Of a stretch of DNA of 64,000 nucleotides, positions 25,906 through 37,300 are shown in pieces. Every line of letters starts with the position of its first letter. Position 1 is the stretch's first letter. Under the pieces are notes generated by a model. It ran no database searches. It was not told where the DNA came from and saw only the letters and a program-made list of their open reading frames with translations. Both the position numbers and the translations under genes were made by a program. Origin of the DNA: Dipylidium caninum (taxonomy: Eukaryota; Platyhelminthes; Cestoda; Cyclophyllidea; Dipylidiidae); the NCBI GenBank assembly GCA_017562135.1, contig QEYB01000766.1, positions 1,752,567 through 1,816,566 on the forward strand. Reading direction: 5' to 3'.

Positions 25906-26364
25906 TTATACATGGGCAGGGACCTGCCTCCGTTTCCACGGCAGTGACACGGTGGCGAGAAGTGGCAAGTCGATCCAAATGACTAGCGATGCAAAGAAGC
26001 AGGCAAAAATGGCCAAGAGAACGGACCAGGCTTCGGTGATTATTGTCGTAAAGGTGAGCACGGAGATACTCAGCGCGACTGCACCGACGTAGAGAGCGAT
26101 GTAGAAGCCCAGAAGCATTGGTCCCCGGGTTTCGGGATAGACGGTCCAGTAGATGCCGAGTAAGAAGCTCAGACCCATGCCAATGGAGCCGACGACTAGG
26201 AGAGCGCCCACTGCGGTGCACAACTGCTCCCAGTGCAGGTTCCGCGAAGCGAACAGACTCCCGCCCTGCCAGAGAGGCGTCCCCACCGCGATGGCGGAGA
26301 GGATGAAGGCCAGGCCCAGCAGCACCACCGGCAGACGACTAGCCTCCACCAATTTCTTTGCCAT
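25906..26364 (-). CDS. Small four-helix membrane protein (tetraspan A)
   Basis: An intronless 152-residue frame from the ATG at 26364 to a TAA at 25906. Four hydrophobic segments are clear: about residues 8-30 (LPVVLLGLAFILSAIAVG), 44-70 (AVGALLVVGSIGMGLSFLLG), 80-105 (GFYIALYVGAVALSISVLTF) and 112-135 (WSVLLAIFACFFASLVIWI). The tail is short and basic (PWKRRQ). Topology and size recall claudin/PMP22-like tetraspans, but the claudin W-GLW-C-C signature is not evident, so I leave it unnamed. It is clearly related to the plus-strand gene starting at 27545, and the two are transcribed away from each other across about 1.2 kb. Upstream ATG codons in the same frame would add a Thr/Arg-rich, (GT)n-derived leader; I prefer the start just before the first helix. 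Confidence 0.7.
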   Translation of the reverse strand: MAKKLVEASRLPVVLLGLAFILSAIAVGTPLWQGGSLFASRNLHWEQLCTAVGALLVVGSIGMGLSFLLGIYWTVYPETRGPMLLGFYIALYVGAVALSISVLTFTTIITEAWSVLLAIFACFFASLVIWIDLPLLATVSLPWKRRQVPAHV

Positions 26365-27544
26365 ACTGCTGCTTCTCTGCTTACCTACCCGTCTCCTTGT
26401 GTGTGTGTGTGCGCGTGAGGTGCACGTACGTGCAGGCGGTGGAAGTGTGCTCGTGTCTGGCACAGGACAGCACCACGATGCTGTTACTCACACCGCCGCA
26501 GAGGCGCGTCTGATTGGCCAGTGTGGAGGCGCAGGCGCTGGCTCCAGTGAGTTCAATAATTTGCTACTCGGCATTTTCAAGTGGGGACCATCGCCTTCGC
26601 TCACTGTATGTGTCACCTTCTACTATCTTTTCTTCGTAATTTGCTGCAATGAATTTAAAAATTCTGCCCCCCAGTCAATTGCACTTCAGACCACTCGCGA
26701 AGTGCGCGATGGGTGGGAAATTTTAACCGTGAGGGAGGCTATTTCTTCTCCCCAAACGAACTTCGTTAGAGTCCATTTTTCCCTCGCGGCTGCTCGCTCA
26801 AGAGGTGGCCAACGGGCAGAAAGGAAGAGGTCCTCAGGTAGCTGCATCCGCGGGGGTACGAGATGGCACAAAGACTGGCATGGGGGAATGTGGAGTCCGC
26901 TGAGGCCTAATTATTTCGGCTGACGAGGAGGTCCGTGTGCCATTGGCGTTTGACCGCTATGCGAGGCCTATGGGACTTTCAGTAGCCGTGTCTGTTTCTC
27001 ATCGTCGAATCGAGACTCGATTTTGGCTCATTTGCATCCTGAGAAGCAAATTCGAATCACCCGCGATGGGCTTCCTAGATTGGGAATATCAACCAAGCAG
27101 TTGGTTATAAATTTACAAAAATCTACTTGCGTGTTATCCGGATGGGAGCTTAGTATCGCTGGGGGCGAACTAAGAGCTCCAGCGCTTCCACTTGGAGCTC
27201 CAATCTTTTCGCTCAGGCGTTCAGTTGTATGCACTCAGTTGCCATTTTCGAATGCTGCCCTTCGCAGGGTTCGGAGTGTCCGTGCCAGCAAAAGGGCAGC
27301 TTTTGGAGGCTGCCTTTAAAACTGAAGATTCTTAACCAAACTGGGGACGCATCATGGAGGGCTGGGCGCAATTGTCTCACTCGAATACAATAAGTGGCTG
27401 TCAAAAATTAGGGTTCATTCGACGCCAATTGAGGGAGACTCATACCATTTGATGTGGATTCTAGCATTATCAGAGGGGAGAGGCGAGCCGGCGTGAGAAC
27501 ACTCTCCCGTATTCCCCAACCGGTGTTCACCCAAGCCAGTCGCA

Positions 27545-27977
27545 ATGGCTCCGATCGCGCAAACAGTCTCCTCCTTGCTGCTGGGCTTCGCGCTCTGCTT
27601 CATGCTGCTGGCAGTGAGCCTGAATCACTGGCACGGTTGGCAACCTCTTCGACTACGCGGTACCGCAGGACGCCGACAAGGCGCGGGCCTGCGCAGCCCT
27701 CTTCACCACCGGCACGATACTGTGGACAGCCGCCTTCATCCTTGGCCTCGTGCGTTTCTGCAGCCCTGAGGAACTCAGTGGACATCGAGGCATTGGCATT
27801 AGCTTCATTCTTGCTCTCTACCTCGGAACCGCGCTCAACATCATCGCGATGCTAGTGTACACCGCAGTTCTCGGGGAGGAGTGGTCTTTTCTCTTCGCTG
27901 CCACCGCGTGGGTCGCCAGCCTCGTGGTCTCTTGCATGGCCAGCATCCTCTGCCGCTGTGATGCCAAGCGTTCATGA
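27545..27977 (+). CDS. Small four-helix membrane protein (tetraspan B), broken by a one-base shift
   Basis: The ATG at 27545 opens MAPIAQTVSSLLLGFALCFM, the first helix, then the frame breaks near 27631-27637. Reading continues one frame over: GNLFDYAVPQDADKARACAA, then helices FTTGTILWTAAFILGLV, ISFILALYLGTALNIIAML and WSFLFAATAWVASLVVSCM, ending CDAKRS before TGA at 27975-27977. The corrected length (about 143 residues), helix spacing and the pattern FI/YIALY(V/L)G...EEWS/EAWS match tetraspan A. A CACGG/GTTGG indel is the likeliest cause; an intron is not possible at that size. Together with tetraspan A it forms a head-to-head paralogous pair. Confidence 0.65.
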
Positions 27978-28744
27978 CCTATTTTCCGCCTGCTCTCTCT
28001 TCTCCGTATTTTAATACATATTCCTTCACAAGCTGTCTTTCCATTTTAACTTCATACTTCATCCACCTGGCCAGGTCCAAAAACTCTCGCAAACACGCGA
28101 AGATCCCACAGCAAACAAATAGTCTTGACGACTCAAGAAATCGCGCGCTAAGGGACTTCCATTCCTTCGGCAATAATCTGCCCCGTCAGAGGCCTGTGAG
28201 ATTGGAGTACGGCTTAGCACACGGTCTCTTTCGTCTCGGCAGGAGATGTCCTGCTGTAAATTGCCGTCGGTCGTCACACTGTCTGTCATCTGCTCCCCAC
28301 CGAGTCTGTCGCGTTTGCAGGCGTCCTTTCAAGTGACATACCCACAGTCGCAATATTTGCAACTGATGAAACAAGAAGTGCTACCCTCGGGACAGTTAAT
28401 AACATTTTCGAGTAAACTAACTCTTCCTAACCTCCGTTCATATCCACTTGAATGAGCTCGGGACAGTAGAAATTATCACTTCTACAGTGGTTTGAGTTTT
28501 TGACGAGAGTTGCCGAGGTGATGGACACTCGCAGCCCTATAAGACAGGCACGTAAAAAGGCCTAGATTAGTGCTTATCCGCTGAACGTGGGCTTTCCGAG
28601 CGTCAAACAAGAGTCTCTGTCCAAAGCGCAGCCGTCACCGTCTCAATGCTTTCACGGGTAACGGGGTCAAAGAGGAGAGGTCATTTACCACTCTCAATGG
28701 GAAGAAGTCCTGAGTTACAATTGTGAAGTTTAAGGCTTTGCCAC

Positions 28745-29186
28745 TCAGGCTACGCACAGGCGAAAGTAGTTTTCAACAAACTTCCTTCCTACGACTGATG
28801 CGATGTCGGAAGCTTGAATGATGGTGTTCGGTGAGGGACGGATTGTAGATTTGTTTGCATCTCCTAGCCTAAACACAAAAAATAATTTCTGAATAGAGAA
28901 ATACGAACTGGGAGACCAATTGTATACCATCCGTCGGCATCAAAAGGTGTTGGGTTTTTATTCAGGCTGGAGGAAGATTTGAAATTTGAGGTTTTTTGGT
29001 CACACACTTCTGCGATCGTACGACAAACAATCGCGGCATCACCCACTGAGGCAGAACAGTCTCGAAGGTCGTAAGGTAAATTTGTACAAATGTGACAAAT
29101 GATGCGCTGTTGGCGGATGAAGAACTGTTGGTTTAGGGAGACTTTGAACTTCTCGTCTCCACGTTGGCCAACTGTGCTTTTTTTGG
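28745..29186 (-). CDS. Unidentified two-exon protein, C-terminal part
   Basis: Exon A spans about 29186-28905 and exon B 28863-28745. Removing a 41-base GTATTT...GCTAG intron (28904-28864) joins the frames seamlessly as GWYTIGLPVR/DANKSTIRPSP. The upstream piece contains KFKVSLNQQFFIRQQRIICH and DLRDCSASVGDAAIVCRTIA; the end reads VVGRKFVENYFRLCVA before TGA. Six cysteines and well-formed codons suggest a real, soluble protein, but no family is recognised. There is no ATG in frame before the upstream stop at about 29205, so either an earlier exon exists or a base is missing. It lies back-to-back with the small secreted protein gene that starts at 29287. Confidence 0.5.
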
Positions 29187-29240
29187 GCACTCGATTAATT
29201 TACCAGCAGTTCAAAGGTCGCATCTAATGCGAGAGAGGTC

Positions 29241-29248
29241 TATAAAAG
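29241..29248 (+). promoter_or_regulatory. TATA box of the small secreted protein gene
   Basis: TATAAAAG lies 46 bases before the ATG at 29287. Initiation about 25-30 bases downstream would leave a leader of some 15-20 bases, which suits a strongly expressed small gene. Confidence 0.6.
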
Positions 29249-29286
29249 CTTCGTACTCAGGACGAGTTCTCAACACAGGTTAAATC

Positions 29287-29628
29287 ATGAAGTGTCTATT
29301 CTTTACGCTCCTCGCGATCGTCTCTTTGGCAGCTGCGACGCCAATAAGTCCACCTCCGCCAGGCTTCACCGAGGTGGAGCAGTCAACAATCATGGGCCTT
29401 CTAGAAAAACACAAATTGCGCGATATCGTTCGTTTGTTACTGATGATGGAGATGAGGACGTATACCAAGAAACTTCCTACTCCTGAGCCGAAAACAGTCA
29501 CTACCGAAATGGTAGAGGACTTAACAATCTCCGATTTACCGTTGAGTAAGGACTCAGCACCAGAAGAAGGACAGCAGACTGTTTCGCCAATTTTCTCTGT
29601 ACACGGACTATATGACGAACACTGGTGA
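29287..29628 (+). CDS. Small secreted protein, 113 residues, no known family
   Basis: A single-exon frame starts at ATG 29287 and ends TGA 29626-29628. Residues 1-18 (MKCLFFTLLAIVSLAAAT) form a textbook signal peptide with Ala-rich cleavage site. The mature part opens PISPPPPGF, has one amphipathic basic helix (LLEKHKLRDIVRLLLMMEMR), then an acidic Thr/Ser/Pro-rich tail. It has no cysteine after the signal. A TATA box sits 46 bases upstream. Organisation (short leader, no intron, signal peptide, divergent sequence) resembles lineage-specific secreted proteins of parasites, but that role is an inference. A neuropeptide precursor is less likely because no repeated Gly-Lys-Arg sites are seen. 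Confidence 0.7.
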   Translation: MKCLFFTLLAIVSLAAATPISPPPPGFTEVEQSTIMGLLEKHKLRDIVRLLLMMEMRTYTKKLPTPEPKTVTTEMVEDLTISDLPLSKDSAPEEGQQTVSPIFSVHGLYDEHW

Positions 29629-29639
29629 CAGGGAGCAAC

Positions 29640-31360
29640 AAAATGTTAACAATGCTTCATTTGCGCCACACTCATTGTTAACACTGAATACTGATTAATA
29701 GCCATTTACTCTAATTGCCTGGTGCCGCCACTTCTTCGACGACAACGCCGTTAAAATGATATTACAGTGGTTATGATCTTTAACTTTTCATTGACGAACA
29801 AAATTAAGAAAGCAGTTCTAAAAGTGCCGCAAAATTTAAAATAAGGTTAGTTTACGAAATCAATGTTAGGTGAGAGTCCAATTAGGGAACTATCGAAATG
29901 GGAACAGATTACATAATTTTGTCGAAAACATTTTATTAGAGTATTCTCTCCACTTCTAAAGTGGTATTACGAAAGAGGGTGTCATTAAAACCGATATTTG
30001 CTCTTTTACTTGGGATTTACGTAATATCTTTCCCAAGAAATATTTGTAACTTACCAAAGCAGACAAACAGTTTCTTCTGATGAAAATTTAATTATAATAG
30101 TAAATAACAGCGGCTTCATTCACATATTAACATCTGTTAGTGAAAGCGGAGAGAACGGAGTACTTTCACCCAAATTTCCCTTTAAGCACAGACTATTGCC
30201 ACACATGAATGACAGACCGGCTAAACTCTGTGGACTATTATCCAGCGGTACGAAATAGTCTTTAAGAGGGTCATCTATAGGGGTGCCATTGTAGAAAGGA
30301 AAGATCATTAAAAATTTTGAGAATACTCTAACAGCCAAAAGCCGTCGGAGGACAAAAGAAGCTTCTAAAAACTGATTGAATGTAATCTAGGGATCTGCTG
30401 TACGGAAATATGTGTAATATATGGAATTAGACAGTATTTTTGTGAATATAAGGAAAGCGGTTCTTTTCATGACCTGACATTGATAGGGAAATGATATAAT
30501 GTTAACCAAAGACAGGTCAAGGCGGTAATTTAGGGGTGAGGTTCACAGGAAAGTTAGCAGCAAACACTGACTTGGCATGTTAACTTCGATTTTCCGGTCA
30601 TGGCATGATTATGTCGCGGGACAATTTTTGTTTTAATTGAAAGCAAAACTCATTTCCATTGTTTATTTAAAGAAAACTAAATGCGGGTTCCAATTAAAGT
30701 ATCCTTAGGGACTAAAACTTAAAACGTCATAAATCACAAATAGGTACTTAAACTACATCACTTTGATGATTGGTGACTTGGTTTGAATAACTACCGTATT
30801 CATAACTTGAAGGTCACCAACCTGACCACTGAAGGCGCGTTTTGGAATCATACAAGAAGCGATATTAGGTAGACATTAGTTGCAAACGCATTTAATTAGT
30901 TTATGTAATACATCAAAGCAATTTTACCATCGGGTAGGTACTCAAAGTATTGGCATAAGCATCTGATTCATCTTCAAATTAAAAGACCCGTAAACCTTCA
31001 TAGTTTTCTTGTGTTTGGCGCAAGTTGAACAGCGCACGTAAACTCAAAGTTCCTCCTTTTGGTCTGCCAGTTTTGCCGTCTACAATTTTTGCGACACATA
31101 GCTAACCTACTTGTTGATAACGATCTACAGAGGTCTCAGCTTGTTAGCGACATAACGTTTTTTATGTTCCTTAGTCTGGTAATATGAATGTCAGATTTTA
31201 AATTCGAAGACCGACGAAACCTACTGGCGTAAGGTTTACTTTGCAAGGAAGTTGGTTTGAATGAGTCGAAGCCTTCAATTCAAATATCTTTATTCCAAGT
31301 AATAATTCGGATAGTAAATCTGTGAAATAATTGAACAATTTGAAGTTCCTTTAATACTGA
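29640..31360. other. AT-rich intergenic stretch
   Basis: No supported gene. The only frame of note is a 72-codon minus-strand frame at 30120-30338 without motif or splice context. Confidence 0.5.
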
Positions 31361-31369
31361 TCCGTTTCT

Positions 31370-34300
31370 ATGAGTTCCACACGGGAATGGGTGCAGCCGA
31401 TACAGCGTTCAAAGTCGGCAATTTTATTGGAATATGCTCCACCTAAAATTACAAATTTTATCGCTCCACATTCCACTACATTAACTGCTCGTTCGAAAGT
31501 TCTGCAAGTTAACTACATTTTCGATCATGAACACCCCCAAGAAGAAATAGAATATTTTGAATACAAAGAACCATCTTATCTAACGCCTAAAAATCACTTG
31601 AGCGAAAAGTACCACACTCTTTATACTGAGAGACAACTTGCGGGTCAAACCAATATACGAGTATAAGATAACTTCCGAAACGCCCAAAATTAACCCAAAG
31701 GACACAGTTGTGGAGGGTGATTGTGATACCGAGTCCACAAATTGCTATATTGATGTAGAAGACGATAGAGATTCAGAAGAGGAAGCTGTTATATCTGTAA
31801 GTCCTAATGTACTTCAAGGCGTGCCTGTTGACTTATTTGATTCTGACATTCCGGTTTCCCTAATGCGTTCTTTGACTAATGCGTCGTTTCTGCAGAATTT
31901 CCAAAATCTTATACTACATTTGTTTTTATCCGTCATGCTGATGCTAGAATAGTGTAGCATCAACGTATCGCTAATGATGTTTCAGAATGGACCCAAATCA
32001 GATGCGGTATTGAAGATATTTCCAGCGACAATAACCTCCCTTTTCCCCAATATACCTCCGTTTCTTCGGTTTGTGAAAGATGACGAAGCAGGTTGTTCAA
32101 AAACTTTCTTACTCCGTAATTGTTAGTTCTTGCATTCATTTAATAAACTACTTCTTTCTAATAACAGTTTCGCAAATACCTTTGGCGTTTACCGAAAAAA
32201 TGATTTGGCGCAACACCGCTATCACTCCAACCGTGGTCAAACGCGCATTAGAGCGATCACACTTCAAACTGACTGAACGTAAATTATTTTTTGAAACTTG
32301 TAACATTTACTAAACGATTTCCTGGTTTGCTATCTTAAATATCACTTTTGGCCAGAGAGGAGGACCAGCGTTTAAATATGGTTTACAAACTGTTAATTTT
32401 GGGAAGAATTATATTTTATTGTTTCTCCATATTAATATTTCACCTGTACCTTACAGTGCTGGATGATTTCACAGAAGGTAGGATAATCTTTTTCTTCCAC
32501 CTTTTTTGTTAATTTGGTTTCAACCAACAATCGTTCCTTGTTGCCCATTCCGCCTATAACTGCTGAGATTCTCTAACGCACAGGTTGCGACCGCGACTGG
32601 ATCGGATGCTTTGGAAAACATTTAAATCCTTTCCTCTTCCGTCAGCTGAAGGACTTTCAGAAGTTTAACCACTTTCCCGGCTCATTCGAGCTGGGACGTA
32701 AAGATCTCCTCACAATAAATCTGTCCAAAATGCGTACTCGGTTTGGCAGCGAAATTTTCAACTTCTATCCAACTACATTCATATTGCCCCGGGAATTTTC
32801 AAGACTGAAAGAAGCTTGGACACAGGGCGTCGAGCGGAGTCGATCCCGTGGCAGAAAGTGCAGCTATGCCACATGGATAATCAACCGGTAACTTATTTCC
32901 CCCCAACATTCACGCCCCACTTCTTGATGCAAAGTACGTACATATACAACGCTTGATATTCGTTTTCTAGCCTTGATTTTGTCCCCATTTTTTACACACA
33001 CTCATCACCAATTCCTCACAAAATTCTTATTGGCGCTGAAGAGAGAACGGGGAAAGGAGTTTTACTACTTGGATGTCGGTGCAAAAAAAATGTGATCAAA
33101 ATTTGTTCAACGTCCTTTTGGCTAGCCGGCCAGTGCAAGAGGCATGGGCATATACCTCACCAACAAGCTAGCGGATGTACCGAGACGCAAACGGTCCGTC
33201 GTACAGGTCTACATCTCTGACCCCTTCCTCATCAACGGCAACAAGTTCGACTTGCGTCTGTATGTCTACATGACGAGTGTGGACCCGCTGCGTCTCTACA
33301 TTCACAAGAACGGTCTTGTGCGATTTGCCTCGCAAAAGTGCGCACCCCTACCGCTGATGTAGGCGGATTTTCTGTGTTATTTTTTTTCTGTTTTCCATTC
33401 ATCAACGCAAGTGAAGTGGAGTTTGATCCAGATTAATCCTACTGAAGGGGAAGAAAGTGGCTGCGGGTGTAATTGAGTGATTTTATCTGTCGTTGCATCC
33501 CAACTCTTCTTCAAAATTCAATTCTTCTAATAGCAGTGGTGAATTAAAACCCCAGGAAAATGCACACGATTATCCTCCCTGACTAGGCAAAAGCACGTAG
33601 CTTGGAAATGCTTAATTTGGGGGCCGTCGACAAGCCAACGGCAAACGCAGAGGTAGAGCAAATCAGTGTCCATATTTAACAATTTGGGTTACTAAAGTAA
33701 AAGATCTGCGCCGTTGTTTTCGATGCTAAGTCTCCAACCACACAGGGTACTTAACAAATGAACGTTTTCGTTTACTTTCCAGGTATTCGAACACACATGA
33801 ACAAGTCAACAACCGCTTTGTTCACCTAACAAATTACTCGGTCAACAAAAAGAACTTGCAGTACCATCAGGCCAATGAGTCTGCTGATAGGTTCCAATAT
33901 AAATGGTCGGTAATTATCTAGTCTCCTCGCCCATTATTCCGCTAGGATTTTACTGCGATACCTCAGTTAGTCTGTGGACGGCAGAGGAGGTGCACTCAGA
34001 GGCTTGTGTCGCTTAATCTGAGGTGTCCAGACTGCACCTAGCATCCCAGTGAGGTGCGTGGCAGCTGCCCACACCGCGATGCGCCCAGTAAAAACTTGCA
34101 TATCTTGGAGTAGCCTCTAAACACCAGTTTTTCATTACACCACCAGTGTGCAAACTGAGTCTTTCACTTAATTGAAATCACCTCTCTCTCTCTCTGCCGT
34201 TCGATCATTGGAGTTCATGGAAAGCCCTCATTCCTCCTTTCTCAAGGCCTTTGGACGAATTGTGGCGGTATCTGGAGGAGCGAGGATATGACACACTGAA

Positions 34301-37300
34301 GCTGTGGACAGAAATCAAATCAATAGTATTCAAGACGATGGCTTCAGCGGTTTCCAAGATGGCAAGTCTGGTGCTCCATTACGTTAGCCAGCGCGAGAGT
34401 GTTCACGAACTCTTCGGTTTCGACATCCTTCTCGACTCAAAACTCCGGCCGTGGCTTCTAGAAGTCAACATCTCCCCAAGGTCCGCATGCCCCTTTTAAG
34501 ATTGTCGTAGCTGATCCAAATTTTAAAAAATTGAGGTGGTCTGAACCTATATTTATATCAACCAATCATCAATCAGAAATCCTTTCACCATAATTTTCTC
34601 TTAGAAGCAGCGTCCTATTCGTTTTTTCACACTTAGATGCAAAAGCAGAAGATGGATGTTTTTAATGCGATCAGTCTACCTTTTTAGCAGGATACCATCA
34701 ACCTCATGAAAATGTTTATTACTCTTTCACGGTAATATTCTATTATGGGAAATCTCTTCCCCATTTGTTCACGCACTAAGTGGATAGAAGTCGTCATTTG
34801 CGCAACTGGACCCAGATTTTTTAGAAGCTTGTATGGTGCCAGTCAACCTTTTCTATTTTTGTTTCAACTAACCCTCGTGAAAGCGATTTTAAACCGAAGC
34901 ACTCCTGTGTCTGGACAATAGATAAGGAGCTCGGGGGCACATGAATGAGGGAAAGCCAACTTGTCGCATTTAGATATTTACGAATCGGCAAGGAAGACAT
35001 TTAAAAAAATGCTATTTGTCCGATGCCAGTTGACTTGGAAACCGCTATGTGGAACTAAGTTTCCTCTGCAATCGCACGCATTTGCGATAACAAATGGGTT
35101 CCTACACCATCCAGCGTGTTTCCCTAAGACCCACCAAGTTGACAGCCTGGTCCGATGCACAAGTCTTCGCTGCACCACCTCTGACGAATTTAGAATCCTT
35201 CCACCGGCAGCAGGTGGCAAGCCCACGTCCGCGCCCTGGCCAGGTGGACCTCGAGGGGAGTAGGGCGCACCCGACTAGGGCGCCCGCAGACGTAAGGTTT
35301 CCAACCCGCGTTCTGCTTGAACAGAAAGCAATTTCTTAAAACACGTCATGAACAGAAAAAGATAACCACTTTAGAGCTCAGCTCCAGACTACTTTCGGCG
35401 GTGTCAGGACTTACCGCATGTCTACTTTTATTGCAGCCTGCATACTTCGTCTAAGCTGGACAACAAAATTAAATCTGAAGTCGTGGTTGACATGCTTAAT
35501 CTTGCTGGCTTTCGGTTGCCACCGATGTCAGAAAAAGAGGAGGCAAGACACCTCCAGAGCTCAAGAAGAAAATCGTACCAAGAGGCTGACGGCGATGAAA
35601 CGACTGTCCCACTCGGAGGAAAAAGGATGCCAAACGACTACCCATCCATAACCTGGACCAACTTCGCTATAACCTCACAGACGAGGAAAAGAAGAAACAC
35701 CGAGCTTATGGGGCACGATCGCAGTCTCCTCCGGTGTGTTTTCTTGCAGAAATTGGTGGTTTTTGATGCCAACGCATTCACATTACTGAGTGATTTATTC
35801 CAACAAGAAAAACATTCCTAGTCACAAGTGTGATCAAACTAGATCCATGTTCAGGCAGAGAGAGCGAAATCCATTTACATAAATAAGAATTGGGAACACG
35901 AAGGAAATAGGCTTTTCCTCAGAACCTTATGATGTGCAAATGTTCACATACAAACCATGCCCGAATTTATTCTAATCTATCCCTGAACAATACCCCGTCT
36001 GGCGACAAACTTACGCCCCAGTTTTGCCAAATAGCTTTCAGCCTGAGGCTTGAAAAATAAATTGAGAGAAATTAGTGGGGCAGACTTCACCTCGAAGTAT
36101 TCGTCTCACAGAGTTTTGAGGACTTTGACGTCTCATAAGACATCACTTAAGACGGGCCCGTTTGAAGAAGTCCTTTTAGGAAAACCTAAAAGTAGTCAAT
36201 TTTTTTTGTTGACAAACAACATTTGTTTACTAAAGAAGTCCTGCTTTTGAATCAAAAGATAACATTTGTCATTCTTTGATAACTTTCGGGAGCCTATAGG
36301 CGATTGATTGTTTTTTTTAAAAAGGTCATTCGTTTTTTGAATCGAAAAACTCCCCCAAATGCGTTTCCACTTCTTTAGCATTGCTGACGCTTTTACCTCC
36401 TTACGCATGCTCTAACGACCTGAAAAGGTGGCAACCCGACGGCGCGAGATCTGGTGAATGATGTGGATGAGGCGAAAGTGATAATCAAAACTTCCTACTT
36501 CTTCTTGTGCTCTTTGTGCAGCATGAGACCTCACGATATAGTGCTGAAAGATTTTTTGTATTATACCAAAACAGGTTGTTCCTTTAAGAACTCCGCCTTC
36601 AGTCGCTCTAGTTGTTCACAAAACCTCATCACTGTAATGGTCTGACCAGGTTTCACCAAGTGTGTATGATTTTCGTAGAACCCTACCCCACTAATGCAGG
36701 AACTTCCTTTGTTCTTAGCGAACAAATAAGTGCTTCTGTGACTATTATATAAGACCCACTTCTCACCTCCAGCTACATTTCTTCGCCAAATCAGAACAGT
36801 TGCACACCGAGACAAAGTAGACGAGCAGATGGTAGGCCGAGGGGCCCAAACTCCTTGCCCATATACTTTCCCTACGCGATGAAGATATTCCCGACCTTTA
36901 GAGCATGAAGAGTCGATCTTTCGCAGAAATTGCCTAATAGTTTGACGAGAATCCAAATCCTAATCACTCTCAAGACAGCATTATCTGATTTTGCATTTGA
37001 TACCGTTTTTTTAAGACCTTCGAGATTCCTATTTCCATTTTAAACTTTTTGAACTATTATGACATTTCTTTAGTCCTAGAACATCACCGCAAGCGTCGTT
37101 AGTTTTTCCGGTTTCGTTTGCCTTTAATCCTTGATGCAACAAAAATAGCATCGGATGGCTTAAATGTCATTTTTATGTTGCTAACCTCGACATCTTTCCT
37201 CCATAGGTGCAAAAAATATAACTAAGAAATAGTACATACAACCAAGTTTTACTGTAGCAAGAAAAATTACAAGTTTACTGGATCGTGTCTCCTCACGAAC

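Noticed and set aside
26153..26923. 256-codon plus-strand frame
   Set aside because: It is antisense to the four-helix protein at 25906-26364, which has the clearer membrane-helix pattern and a matching paralogue.
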